From assembly GCA_027186245.1 (NCBI GenBank), contig CP114484.1, positions 13,154,001-13,218,000 of the forward strand: 64,000 nucleotides of DNA, given 5' to 3'. Shown piece by piece: positions 46,881 to 59,574 of the stretch. A program made the translations under genes and the position numbers. The DNA comes from Coriaria nepalensis. Lineage: Eukaryota; Streptophyta; Magnoliopsida; Cucurbitales; Coriariaceae. Within the stretch, counting starts at the first letter, position 1; every line of letters starts with the position of its first letter. The notes beneath the pieces are model-generated. The model was not told the origin of the DNA, did not search any database, and was given only the letters and a program-made list of their open reading frames with translations.

Positions 46881-48551
46881 ATGGGTGTTCCTTCACTGGA
46901 ACTAGGCCGTGAAAGTGAAACCGACACTTATCCATTTTTAATGGAACCTCCGGAAAGTCTCAACAGTACCCAGCATGTTCTTGACATACCAAGTAGGGAA
47001 GAAGCTTCCTCATCCAACTTGTATCATGGAAGACTATCAAATGGGTCAAATACAGCTCAGCTTGAAGACAGACCCTCAGTCAGCACAAGAACGCCTGCAT
47101 ATCAACCTTCATTTTCTTCTTCTAATGGATCAAACAATAGGAACTCTGCTGTAACGAGGAGAGGAGAAGCCCGTAGGCGTAGAAGTCCATCAAATTCTGG
47201 GTTGTGGATATCCGTTGAACTATTTCTCACTCTGAGCCAAATTATCGCAGCTATTATAGTGTTGTCATTGTCTGCAAATGAGCATCCACACGAGCCATTG
47301 TTTGTGTGGATTGTGGGTTATATGTCTGGATGTGTTGCTACACTTCCTCTTCTTTATTGGCGCTATAGATACCGTAACCAGTCTTCAGAGCAAGGGTCAG
47401 CTCAATCCCGTCAGAGTCCTCAGATAAATGTTTCAGGTGGTCTTTCTCTGTCTGTTTCTAGAAGTTCAGAGGGGGAAGATCGTCAGACTGCTGGCCCATC
47501 ACCTAGAAGTAGTCAAGGTTCAAGACCACTAAGTGCAAGGTACGGGTTTTAGCGAGTCATTGTATTTCCTAGCTCAATCTTTTTATTTTATGAATGGGCC
47601 TTGAACTTTGGTTCTTAGTGGTAGATTTCATCGAACCTTAAATCTTATCTTGACCTAGTACGCTAAGATCTTAAATTAATCTTTACACCATGGGTTTTAA
47701 GTATGGTGAGAAAGCTGGCTAAAAGATAATCTTATTTTGCTTAGCAGAGTGAAGGCATTTGTGGAATATTTCAAAATGGCCCTGGATTGTTTCTTTGCTG
47801 TTTGGTTTGTGGTTGGAAATGTGTGGATCTTTGGCAGGCACGAATCTGCTTCCCACTCTCCAAATTTGTACAGGTAAATTGCTTCATTTATCAAAATTCT
47901 AAGACTTGAATTCTTCCCTTCTTTGAGAACCTATCCTATATCCCCATATCTCTCATATTTCAGGCTATGCATAGCGTTTCTTGCCATTAGCTGCATTGGG
48001 TATGCTATGCCTTTCCTTCTATGTGCAACAATCTGCTGCTGTCTACCTTGTATGATTTCCATCCTCGGATTTCGAGAGGATCTGACCCAGACAAGAGGAG
48101 CTACTGCAGAATCAATTGAGGCTTTGCCAATCTACAAGTTCAAGCTGAAGAAAAGTAGAACAGGGGATGATGTAGAAATCGACACTGGTGCTGGGGAAGG
48201 TGGACACATTGCTGCTGGAACTGATGGGGGACGAATGATTTCTGGGGAAGACGCTGTAAGTAAAATCTTAATTTCACTCCTTAATATCAGATCCTTCTAT
48301 AACTATACTTGATCTTCCTCTCTCGGTCTATGTTTATATTCTTACCTCATTTTGTGTAGGTTTGTTGCATCTGCTTGGCAAAGTATGGAAACAACGAGGA
48401 GTTGAGAGAGTTGCCGTGTTCTCATTTATTCCACAAAGATTGTGTAGATAAGTGGTTAAAACTTAATGCATCTTGTCCTCTTTGCAAGGTCGAGGTCGGT
48501 GAGAGCGACTTGGGAGGATCAAACGGAACAAACACCGGCATGGAACGGTGA
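46881..48551 (+). CDS. Membrane-anchored RING-H2 E3 ubiquitin ligase
   Basis: Four exons, 46881-47539, 47838-47873, 47964-48255 and 48360-48551, encode 392 residues. The N-terminal 110 residues are polar and serine-rich. Hydrophobic segments follow near residues 112-135 (SVELFLTLSQIIAAIIVLSL), 140-160 (FVWIVGYMSGCVATLPLLYW) and 235-270 (a cysteine-rich double segment). The C3H2C3 RING-H2 finger at about 330-371 has C..C, CSHLFHKDC and CPLC spacing, which binds two zinc ions and recruits the E2 enzyme. The layout matches the At1g63170/At1g12760 family, whose substrates are unknown to me. Exon 2 is only 36 nt but keeps the frame. Confidence 0.9.
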
Positions 48552-50108
48552 TCCATGTCATAAACAGAACTATCTATTTAATGCTCGGAGTTAGACGGAT
48601 CGAGTTCCTGGACCCTAGTACTTCAAAGTTTCGATTCCTTCCATTCATTTTTAGAACATTCTTCTCTCTTTGCTATGCTCCGAATGAGAGAAACAAATAC
48701 ATTTGTGTAATTATGTACAGATTCATTAACAAATACATTTCTCTATTGTTCTATATGGTGTTTTTCTATTGGGTATTTGATAGACCACGTAGAGTAATCG
48801 AGCCCAATCCACGCTATCTCCAAGTTATGTAGCACGAGGGAACATAGTGAAAAATAGAAGGAGGGTGCTACGTGTATAGTTATTATGTAATGTTGGTGGT
48901 TAGTTTGTATCTGGCAGTTTACCATGCAGCAGATATGTTTTTTATTTTATTTTATTTTCTTTTTTTTACAAAATGAAAAATGCACTTTACATTTTTATAA
49001 TTAGAAAAATAAAAAATTAATATATTAAAATTAAAAATGAAAAGAAAAATAAAATTTTATAAGTAAAAAATAAATAATTACCGAAATCAAACGTCTTTAT
49101 TCTACTCATGGGCCAAAGTGGGCTGTGATCATTGGGCCCGCCCCATAAGCTAGGCATCCTACGTGTCGGTCCATCTCTTCTGTTTTAAGCGGCGACAAAA
49201 AGGGCGCCATGTCGTCTGGTCTTGTTCGATTAGTTATTTTACCCTCGCGTTACGGTTCGATTTCGCGCCTCTTCATTTTCCCCCAATCTTGAGATTCTAC
49301 GAACCCTATCCATCTCTCTCTCCCTCCCTCTGCGCCGTCCATGTTAGCTAAGGGCTTAGCTATAATACTATAAACCTGCACTGCTTCTTCTTCGTCACAA
49401 AGAAACCCAAGGTTTGTACTACATTGAATGACTCGGTATGTTTACATCTATTTATTAGCCTGATTAGATTCTTTCTTTTGTTGAATATGGTTTCTGATTA
49501 CGATGTGTTTTCGAGTGTAATCGCTAAAGTTTGAATCGGTTTGCACTCCCTTTGCGGTAAGAGGTTGGATTGTTTTGGATTAGGGTTTTTTTCCCCTTCT
49601 CTTGTTTTCTTTGTGTTTTTGGTTTTTAAGAACTGAATATGGAACTAACAACCGGGATCACCTTTTTCGAAGTCTAATGTTATGGTTATTGGAAATCAAG
49701 GTTTCAGGAATTTAGATCGTGAAATATATTAGATTTGGCTTGAAGTCGAGTTTGAAATCATTTGTCATTTTTCTATGAGTTAAAATTGCTGGTATCTTCT
49801 CAAAATGTTTGTTGTTATGTGAAAAAGGAATCAGTAATATCTTGGGAATATTGTTCTTCAATATCGCTACTTCTTAGTGTTATGCGTAAATGGTTGCTAG
49901 GGTATTGTAATTGAATTTTGGCTTAGTTTAGAGTTCTATAAATATGTGGTCTATTTTTGCTTTTTGTTGCATAGTTGCTATAGAGAATTATATTTTCTGT
50001 TTTATACAGGTCATAGTCTCTGTTCCAAGGAATATGATCTAGGGAAATATGAAGAGTTTTCGAGGTTCATCTCTCTCTTAAAATCATTGAAGTAGACTTT
50101 GTTTACTC
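48552..50108. other. Spacer and SPOC gene leader with 5' untranslated intron
   Basis: 3' untranslated sequence of the RING gene, then an AT-rich block at 48940-49090. A probable first untranslated exon of the SPOC gene ends near 49410 (AACCCAAG|GTTTGT). The probable acceptor TTATACAG lies at about 50010. No coding gene was seen. Confidence 0.5.
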
Positions 50109-53100
50109 ATGTCAAACAATCTTGTGTCTCAGCAGTTTGTAGTATCAAGAACTCCAGTTAGCCAAGGGGAAACTATCTTTAACAGTATGGACTCATCATC
50201 ATTACCAGAACGTCCAAGAGGATTAATGGGGCCTGAATCAAATGAACCTTCATTACATCATTACTCAACGACAACCAAACCTATTGAACTGATGGAACAC
50301 ATTTCTATTGATCCCATGCCACAAAGTTTTCTGGTGTCCAACATGCAGATGGGAAGTGTCAATGTGAACTCTAATAATATGGGGCCTAGACAGTATCAGA
50401 TACCTAATATTCCAATTGGAGGGATCGAACACATCTTGAGAAATGCTGGTCCTGGACAGTTTTCGTTGCCAGTTAAGCGCAAGTCCCCAATGGAACCTCT
50501 ACATCATAACCTTATCCCACAGCACTCATCATTAGAGAATAAGCATGTTGGAGTATTGGAACATAGGCTGTGGTTGCAGCAAACATCTGGACCAAATAAA
50601 AGGTCGTTGCAAATGCAATATACCTCCCCTACTCCGGTATCACAGATTTCTCCTGGAGCAAACAAGAAAGTGATACAAGTGGAATCCGTACCCAGTAAAG
50701 CTGGGCCACGGTCATCAGCTTTGAGAAATCAGGCTTCACAGAAAAACCCGCCTTCGAAGATCCATAACGAGTCATTCGAATCAGTGAGGTCCAAGATGAG
50801 GGAATCCTTAACTGCTGCATTGGCCTTAGTTCAGCAGAAGGAAAAAATTTCAGGCCTGGGAAAAAGTTCTCCGAGGGAAGGAGTGGGTCACCGGAAGGAA
50901 AATGATGAAGCAGCTTCTGATGGAGGTGGTTTTGTATCAGAAGGATCCAGGGAAATTATCTGCCTTATTGAAGATTCTTCTTCTAATCCTAGTATTGTAG
51001 ACCAGAGGGCATTTCATAAGACTTCGGTGCCTGTGAAGTCTAGCGTCATACAGACCTTGGGATATGAAGGCATTTCTGCTGCGGAAGAATTTGTGCAAGA
51101 TGAACTTTTGCAAGGAAATGGGCTTGCTTGGGTGATGGATTCTTCCATGGAGATGGTTGAAAAAAGGGAAATCCAGTCTGCTGAGAAACGTAAGCCACAT
51201 CTCAAGGTAGTGGATTTTGGTCAGGGAGGCAAATCTCATCAGAATTTAGCTTTCGAAATTGAGAATGAGCTATTCAGGTTATTTGGGGGTGTGAATAAGA
51301 AATACAAGGAAAGAGGACGTTCTCTTCTGTTTAATCTAAAAGATCGAAACAATCCTGCACTGAGAGAGAGGGTTATGTCTGGTCAAATCCCTCCAAAACA
51401 ATTGTGTTCTATGACCCCTGAGGATCTTGCTTCAGAGGAGCTTACTCAGTGGCGAGTGGCAAAGGCTGAAGAGTTCGCACAAATGATAGTTTTGCCCGAC
51501 TCAGGAATTGATATGAGGCGATTTGTGAAAAAAACACACAAGGGCGATATTGAAGTTCAGGTTGAGCATGACGATGGTGGTTCTGTGGAGGTTCCTGTAA
51601 ATGCAAACTCATTTGCCCCAACTCCACAAAATGATATGGAGACAAAAGAAGCTTCTCAAACTAAACCCAATAGTGTTAAGGATAGGGAGAGTACTGGTAA
51701 TGACAAAAATAATGTAAAAGACAAGGATTCTTCATTGACCTTTATGGTTCCACCAAATGACAGCTCTGACTTGATGCTAGATGATGCACTGAAGGATGCA
51801 GAATTTTTTCCTCCAATCGTATCCTTAGATGAGTTCATGGAGTCCCTTAATGCGGAACCCCCATTCGAAAATTTGTCAGCAGATGCTGGAAAACTAATGC
51901 CCATTGCAGAGGAAGACAACTCTGAGGCTGGCGGTGAGACCAAGTCTTCTGGTGAACCCACAAATGATCCTGCATATTCAACCACAGACAAAAATGACAA
52001 TAGTGATGAAGATTTTCCAAAACCCGAAGCCAAGGCTGATGATAATGTTGATCAGAAACCCAGTGAGAATCATAATGATGCACTTTGTGAGGACAATAAT
52101 AGCAATGTGAAATCGAGTGACAGCCATGTAAAGATGGGAGCGGCATCTCCAGCCAGCATTTCAAAGGTTGAACATGTCTGGGAAGGCATACTGCAGCTGA
52201 GTCTGGTAACCACATGCTCTGTTGTGGGAGCCTTTATAAGGTTTTTTTTTTTTTTTCACTGCTGCCTGTTTTTCATTGCTATGTTATATATTGAAATATT
52301 TTTCATGTTGGAGTATGTCCTGCTTGTTTGAACTTGCATATACTCTCTTAGCATTTGACGTGTTAATCTTACCAATTTGATGTTAATGGTAAAACTGATC
52401 AAACCCCAACTAGGGAAAATTTGAGCATGACAGGAAGATATGCCCTTAGAGGTAGCCTAGGTAATGATATTTGGGTGAAAGAAATGTTTTTGTTTTTTCA
52501 TACGTAGCTCTTGTACTCTTTGTTGCAGTTGCGAAAAGGCATCTACGAAAGAGTGGCCTGGCTCTCTTGAGATCAAGGGACGAGTTAGACTCGATGCATT
52601 CCAGAAGTTTCTCCAAGGGCTTCCACTGTCTCGTAGCCGTGCGGTCATGGTATATTTAGTTTCATTTTGTTGTATAATGCCTGTATTGTACAAACTTACT
52701 TTAAACAAAAGGACAAATATGAAAGCTTGAAGTTTATTTCAACGAAGTTCCATTTGACCCATTTAGCTATTTTTCTATCCAGAGTAGGGTCTTCTCTCAT
52801 GACAAAACAGAACCTAGTTAGGCTAATGGGATGTCTGATTGGGTATAGTATAGATGCTTGCATTTTTTTTCTTTTCAGCGTCTTATTATACTCACTAAGA
52901 TGATATTTTACATAAAGAAACCAAGTGAAGGTCTAAAACTATGCGTCTGAAATATGATACAGGTGAGACTAGTGTTAAGATAGTATCAACAGCTGGTGTA
53001 ATGAGATGATATTCTGTTGTAACGAGATGAAGTCCCAATATTATGGTAGTGACGAGATGAAGTCCCAATATTCTGTTACTGTACCAACAAAAACTGCCTC

Positions 53101-54413
53101 GTCAATTGCCTCTTTTAAGGCACTTTCTCTTGGTAACGACAAAGGGGGCTTATTTTTTGGTGGGAATTGGTCTCCAAAATAAGGCTATTATGAGATCGTG
53201 ATTACAGTTTACAGGTGACCTAAATTAAGATTTCTGATTCAACTCTCAAATCTTTCTATATGCAGGTTCTACATTTTGATTTGAAGGAGGGACAGCCTGA
53301 AAGTGAGCGTTCAAGCCTTAAAGAGGTAAAAACAATCGTAATTTCAATTAATTAGCTGATAGTTTTTCCTATTTTGAGATGTTGGTAATCCTTTATTACT
53401 ATTTTTTACCCTTTAAATTTTTTCTTACTTGGCTCTTTCAGGCTGCAGATTCCTACGTGTTGGATGAGAGAGTGGGTATCGCTGAGCCTTCATCTGGGGT
53501 GGAGCTATATTTTTGCCCACCTCATAAAAGAATGCTTGAAATGCTTACTCCCATTCTCCAAAAAGATCACGTCGAGTCACTTAATTCTATTAATATTGGG
53601 CTTATAGGTGTTGTTGTATGGAGAAAAGCTCACAACACATCATCATCATCATCTACTACATCGCCCACCTCCACTAACAACAACTACAAACACAGCTCTA
53701 AGAAGCAACATTTCACTACTCGTAGAAAGCACCACGATACTATTGCTACTATTACTACTAACATGAATGCTAACAATATCACCCATAAACGACCTCATGC
53801 CTATTCTCTTTCCACCCATAAAGCCTTGCTCAATGAAGATGATGACGATGTACCTCCTGGGTTTGGCCCTTCCTCTGCCTGGGATGAGGATGACCTTCCC
53901 GAGTTTAATTTTTCAGGGACTACCCCCTCTTCCCAGCGATCTAACCGAAGCAAGGGAGGGTTCCCTTATAGCCCGGTTACTCGAACTCCGTCCCGTCAAG
54001 TAGATCAAATGAGAGAACTTGTACACAAATACGGACAAACTAGATCTGATAGCCCTAGAAATTTGCTGGCTTCAAATTTGCCAACGAGGCCCCGGAATGA
54101 TGATGATGATGACATTCCAGAATGGCAGCCTTCCCAGTTGATCCCACCTCAGACCTTTCCGATGATAAGACCCCACCGCCATTTGGTAGGACAAGATCAG
54201 TGTTTACCTCATCAAAATATAACCACTACAAAACAACCTTTGCAAGGTTCAGTGAATGTCAATCTTTCATGGCACCAGCAAGGACAAGGACAAGAAGGCT
54301 GGTGGGTTCCTCCAGTCCAGGGGAATATGAATAGTCTGCCCAATGGGGTGCAGTATTATGGAACAGCAGCGCAGCCAGGACTGGCCTGGCGAGATAATGC
54401 CTCCCAAAAGTAG
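50109..54413 (+). CDS. TFIIS central domain and SPOC domain protein
   Basis: A nuclear protein of the plant family related to animal PHF3/DIDO and yeast Bypass-of-ESS1, thought to act on transcribing RNA polymerase II. Four exons, 50109-52240, 52529-52649, 53266-53325 and 53442-54413, encode 1094 residues. The TFIIS central domain lies at about 377-460 (IENELFRLFGGVNKKYKERG, then RSLLFNLKDRNNPALRERV and EELTQWRVAKAEEFAQM). The SPOC domain lies at about 689-835, split across all three introns (VWEGILQL, then STKEWPGSLEIKGRVRLD, then IGLIGVVVWRKAHN). The rest is low-complexity, with acidic and asparagine/serine-rich stretches. No PHD finger was seen. By memory closest to At5g25520 and At5g11430. 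The donor after 52240 (AAG|GTTTTT) is weak but keeps the frame. Confidence 0.9.
53022..53072. repeat. Short tandem repeat in SPOC gene intron 2
   Basis: The 21-bp phrase ACGAGATGAAGTCCCAATAT(T) occurs at 53022 and 53052, a 30-bp period. A degraded earlier unit lies near 52999. Together they make about 2.5 units in the intron 52650-53265. Confidence 0.8.
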
Positions 54414-55039
54414 AAGTGGAGCTTTTGAATTTGTTACGTTGACTTGTCAAGTTTTTTTGTCAACCTTTTTTGTTTATTTTCTTCTTTTTTTTGAGACGTG
54501 TTTAGGAAGTTACTTTTACCCATATTTGGTTTTTGGGTTTTGCATTGGTTGTAGCTGAACTGTTGTCATTTTGAATTCTCGTTCAACTCTTAATCAACAA
54601 TGCAAGCATCAATAAGAACATAATTATTTATTATTATGAAAGAGTGAGAGAGAGAGAGGCAACTGGAGTACTCTGGCAAAATGAATCAATGTATCATATT
54701 TGATGGAAATTTATACTAGAGGGATCATCATCATATCTCGTTAAGGATGTAGCACCAAAATTACAAATACACGACTGACCAAAAAGAATCAGCGAAAAGT
54801 CGAGAGAGAGGAGAAGAAGAAGATAATCACAAGTTACAAAGAATCATAAGGGAATTACACCATCAAGGACGCTCTTAACAAAACCGGTGAAACACACCCA
54901 TCAATTTCTATTAACCTCTGAATCATCACCGTCAAATCAATTTCAAACCCAATTGATCGTAGTAATCCTATTCTCTGCTTCGCAGATTGCTCAATCCCGA
55001 CCAGACTAGATGCAGGGGGCCCCTAACCCATCATCCCTT

Positions 55040-56841
55040 TCAACCACCCAAGGCCCGCTTTAATCCCGCTCGTTGCTCGGAAGTCAACCTAGCTGGAAAC
55101 TTTACCTCAAATCTAATCCTCAGATCACCTCTATGACCCGGCTCTCTTACAATAGGCATCCCCTCTCTTGCAACAACAATCTCGTAGCCCGGGTGTACAA
55201 TATCAGTTACTGGGATCGACAATTCCCGCCCATCAACTGTAGTAATATTTATACTCGTGCCACCCAAAGCCTCAGCTAGTGACACCCTGTGGTTCATGAT
55301 TACGTCGTTTCCATCTCTCTTGTAAACGCTGTGTGGCTTCTCGTCAATAACAAACACTAGGTCAGCTGGTAGTTGGTTTGGATGCTCATTTCCTTTGTCC
55401 GGAAAAGTTATCTTTGTTCCCTTCTTCCATCCAGGCTTCACGTCAATTGTTAGAATCTCCGTTTCTGGTACTTGCCAGCTGTAAAGACAAAATTATCAGT
55501 TTCAATAAATGTAAGGAACTTGACTAGTTTAAGATCAATTTAGTCAATCAATGCAATTGCCATATCCATAAAAAAGGGGGGAAAAGAAACTGTAATGTTC
55601 ATACCCATTGGCATCTACTGTAGTCCTTGAGATCTTCATTTTCCTTGTGGATCCAGAGTACAGCTCTTCAAGGCTGCAAGGTAATTTGCTTTCAACAGGC
55701 GGTGGTTTTTTCTTGGGAGCAGCGCTTTCGCTACTATATGATTTGAAAGTACTTTTGGACCCACTACCAAACCCTTCTGAATGGAACCTCGTGGACCTTG
55801 CATGACCTGACGATCCAAATCCGAAAGGGCTACTCCCAAAAAACTCCGCAAAAATGTCCTCTGCATTTCTTGGATTGAACCCATTGGACCCACCTCCACC
55901 TCCACTTCCGTTTCCGAACGGAAATCCACCGCTTCCGGGCGGTGGCATATCTTTCAACCCTTCTTCACCGTACTGATCATATACTGCTCTCTTCTGAGGA
56001 TCACTTAATACCTGAAGATTTTAAAAGAATTTGTCATTCTTTTCTTATACACTCAATAAGTGCAAATCTAAAGATAAGGTTTGATAAGAAAAGTTCAGCT
56101 GAAAAATTACGGCAGCGTAAATAATGAGCATCAACTCTCCTGCCCCGATACAAATTTGATAAATGGATGAAATCAATGACTTTTTTATCTAAAATTTTTT
56201 ACGGAACTTTTAACTTATAAAATAATTAGAGTTCTTCTATATAAACGATAAAAAATGAATTTCAATACTTCTTATTTATAAGTTGATATTTTAAAATTTT
56301 AATAAGGGATATAATAAGTAAAAAATATTTATTAATAAAATTAATAAAATATGTATATTTTTATTTAAGATAATTTTAATATATAATAAATTAATGAATT
56401 TAATATAATATTTTTTTTCTAAATAACTTAAAAATAAAAAATTATTATACTTATGGATTTATCGATTATGATTTGCCACCGTAATCGTGATGTTAATATA
56501 AACTCTGTTTTAGCAAAACAAACTGCCAACATTGACTTTTCTCAATATGAATTCTACAAATTCTTTGAAAACAAACAGGCGCATTGAAATTAAGTCAAAG
56601 AAAAAATTAATGAGAGAAAAAAAAAAAAAAAAAAAAAAAAACCCAAGTTTTGGCAAAGAAAAGAAAGAAAACTGGCCTCGTAAGCCTCGGAGATCTGCTT
56701 GAATTTGGCTTCAGCTTCTTTCTTGGTGTTAGGGTTCTTATCAGGATGCCATTTCATCGCCAACCTCCGATACGACTTTTTCAAATCATCTTCGGTTGCA
56801 TTCCTGTTCACCTTCAATATGTTATAGTAATCTACACCCAT
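55040..56841 (-). CDS. Class B (type II) DnaJ/Hsp40 co-chaperone
   Basis: J-domain proteins stimulate Hsp70 ATPase activity and deliver unfolded clients. Three exons on the minus strand, 56677-56841, 55605-56011 and 55040-55478, give 336 residues. The J domain is at residues 1-70 with the HPD triad at 32-34 (KWHPDK). A Gly/Phe-rich linker ([20 protein letters not shown]) follows. The C-terminal substrate-binding domains include [24 protein letters not shown] and [11 protein letters not shown]. There is no zinc-finger region, hence class B, probably cytosolic. Intron 1 needs a GC donor (GAG|GCCAGT) to give the family sequence [13 protein letters not shown]; no GT site nearby keeps the frame. 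Intron 1 is AT-rich. By memory similar to At5g25530. It converges on the SPOC gene. Confidence 0.92.
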
Positions 56842-57715
56842 TTCTTCGAAACTATCCGATCCAATCCCTCCAAATTTTTCTTCTTCTAGAATTTATCCTT
56901 CCTTTACCTGCATCCAGATCATAAACTTGCTCATCTTCGAAATTCTTTCTCCATCTTTCTCCTTATCAATCAATCCAGCGAATGGCATTTGATCGAAATC
57001 AATTCGACACAAGGAATCAGAAACCTCCACAGAAGATCCTAACGAAAAAAGTATCGGAAGACCAGGATTGAATGATCGTGTTGAGAATTGAAACTGGAAG
57101 GGACAACCCCTGTCTTTGTCTGAGAAAGAAAGATATTTGAGAAACTATTTTGTCTCCCTTTTATTCAAGTCCGCGTTTGGTGGGAATTTTTTGGACCTAA
57201 CCGACGCAGCACACGTGGATTATTATTATTATTATTATTATTTTATGTCTATTATGACATCAGCTTATTACATATTACATGCTTTGATTATTACAGTATT
57301 CGAATTTTATGGTTTTCTCAAGTCTTAACAATTAAAAATTTGACCCACAGAACTTTTAAATTGTGGCTGTGATTGACCAGTCTCCCCTCATCTTTGTACC
57401 AGTTAAGGGCAGCCACTTAGGTCTTCACTGTTAACAACGTGACATGCTGTGGACCGCACTGAAAACAAAAGATATCATATAAGCAAATTGGGTTCCATAT
57501 GGAAGAATAACCTTTTTTTTTTCTTCTTAAATTTATATATATTTTTTCCCCTGAGCAAGAAGCTAAAACTCTCAGTTATTATACAACCTGTAACAACCAA
57601 ACCAAAGATGTACATGTATGGCTCTTTTCCTTTATCCATAAAACTAAGTTTGCCAAAGAAAAAGAAAAGGTTAACTCTCAACAGCTTCTTGCAAAAGCGA
57701 ATCGATCGGGAGAAA
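56842..57715. other. Spacer between DnaJ and PAM2-CUE genes
   Basis: Holds the DnaJ leader and promoter and the 3' flank of the PAM2-CUE gene. An ATT-repeat microsatellite lies at about 57219-57242. No gene was seen. Confidence 0.5.
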
Positions 57716-58557
57716 TTAAGTGCTGGAATCAGCCGAAACTTTCTCATTGTTTGAAGACCGAGATGCCGAAACATTGCATATGTTCAAAGTGTCTGGAAGG
57801 CTCTTGGTATCAACCGTATAGATCTGTGAACAGAAAATAATTCAAATCTTGATTGTTTTTACGCTTGAAATCCACATGCATAGATTATGTCTCAGACTGT
57901 TTAAATCTCTCCCGTCGAATGCAATTTTGTAAATGGGATTACAAACTGACACAACTAGAGTAGTGCCTCTCACACAGATGAAGACAGATGATCATTGATT
58001 CAATGACCTTTAAAGGATTTCTTGTATAAAGTTGGAAAGGAAAAACGACGGATTTATTGTACAGCCAAGAACAAAATTGATTTGATATACAGTACATAAC
58101 AAGTGCATAATTAGAATACCTCAAGTTGGCTGAGCATGTCCACAGAAGCGTTCAAGTCACCCTTATTCGCAATGTAACCACCGACAAGGGACGCATGAGA
58201 TACACCGGGAAATGTCAAACGAAGATATTCCATATCCACATCAAGATCATTCAGATTCTCTTCATCTTTTTCTGAATTTTCACTTTGCAACAATGAATCA
58301 CAAGAACCTTGAGATGGGTGGATTTCACTTGTGGACAAGTTCATCTCAGGAACTTGAGTACCATGAGCCTTAGGATAGGAGGAAGTTCCACTTAGGGGCT
58401 GATTGTGTCTAATCTGCTCAGAGGTTGCAAAATGGGTAGCTTCATTGCTGCTCTTAGAGCCCCTTTCTGCCATGTAAGTTCTATCATCTAAGTCTCTTTT
58501 GGAGAGAGGAATGTCTGATGCTGCATATGGATTCAAAGAAGACCATCCTAGGTTCAT
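57716..58557 (-). CDS. PAM2-CUE protein, CID5/CID6 type
   Basis: Two coding exons on the minus strand, 58120-58557 and 57716-57823, encode 181 residues. A PAM2 motif near residues 6-18 (SSLNPYAASDIPL) should bind the MLLE domain of poly(A)-binding protein. A CUE domain near 107-146 (MEYLRLTFPGVSHASLVGGY) should bind ubiquitin. This combination is that of the Arabidopsis CTC-interacting-domain proteins CID5 and CID6. The middle is low-complexity and polar. The canonical PAM2 phenylalanine after the alanines appears replaced (AASDIP rather than A..F.P), which may weaken binding. A 5' untranslated intron probably starts near 59228 on the minus strand (CCG|GTGAGT). Confidence 0.86.
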
Positions 58558-59574
58558 GTTCTTGGTTGCAACAAAAAAATAATAATCGTATCACTATGTG
58601 TACATTAGCATATATATTTCAAAGAAATGATCATAAAGAAAACCATAAGAAGTAAACAACTGCAGATCAATGTTGCCAAGCTGCATGATTAGATAATGGT
58701 CTTAATTTTTCCATCTATGCCAACCATCTTAGCTCAATAATTGCCCTAATTAAAGAAGTAACTGCATAAACCCAAAGAATTTTCCGAGAAACGGGTTCGT
58801 ATTTGCTGAATCTAGTTCAAAGGATCAGCACACTCTACTTATCAATCATCATAGATCTCCCTCTCTCATACACATTTATAATTTTATCCTCTTTATAGAT
58901 TCACAAAAATCATCACCCCAGATATTTTCTAGCAGATATCATGGTAAGTCAAATTGGATGACCGGCTCACTGCAAAATCGAGAAAAAGAAATGAACTCCA
59001 TCCAAAATTATCCGAATCCCCAAAATCCAACAGATAATCATCGCAGACGAACCCTACAAAGTGATTTGAATGCCTATAAAACCGATCATGTCGTAATTTT
59101 CTTCTTCATAATTCGCAGAAATCATAATTCCGTAAACAGATTAACCAAAAACACTACTATCAAGCAAAATCCAAACGCAAAACCATCAAATTTCGATGCT
59201 AGTGCACAGCGTTTATGAATGCTAATCGGAAACTCACCGGCGGGATTTGATCTTGGAAACAATTTTTTCGCTGCGAATCTAAAAAGAAGCTAATTATGAA
59301 GAAGTCTCCAAATACGCGACAGTTAATAACAGTAGTGGGCCCAAAAAAGACGACCACTAATCAGATGTTGCCCATCAACTTTTCAGAAACTATTTATGAC
59401 CTCCTTTTATTTAAAAACTATATTATTAACCTCAATACTGTTTCAAAAATACATATTAACCCGTTTGATTAAATTTCTCCACTATAGGCAATTAACTAAT
59501 TTAACGTCATATCGAATTGGGTGGATAAGCTGAAGTAGAAGTAAGAAACGAAGTAGAAGAGGAATAGTGTAGCA
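58558..59574. other. Divergent promoter region of PAM2-CUE and PsbP-domain genes
   Basis: About 1 kb containing the probable 5' untranslated intron and first exon of the minus-strand gene (to about 59290), then a short shared promoter for the plus-strand gene starting at 59575. No coding gene was seen. Confidence 0.55.
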
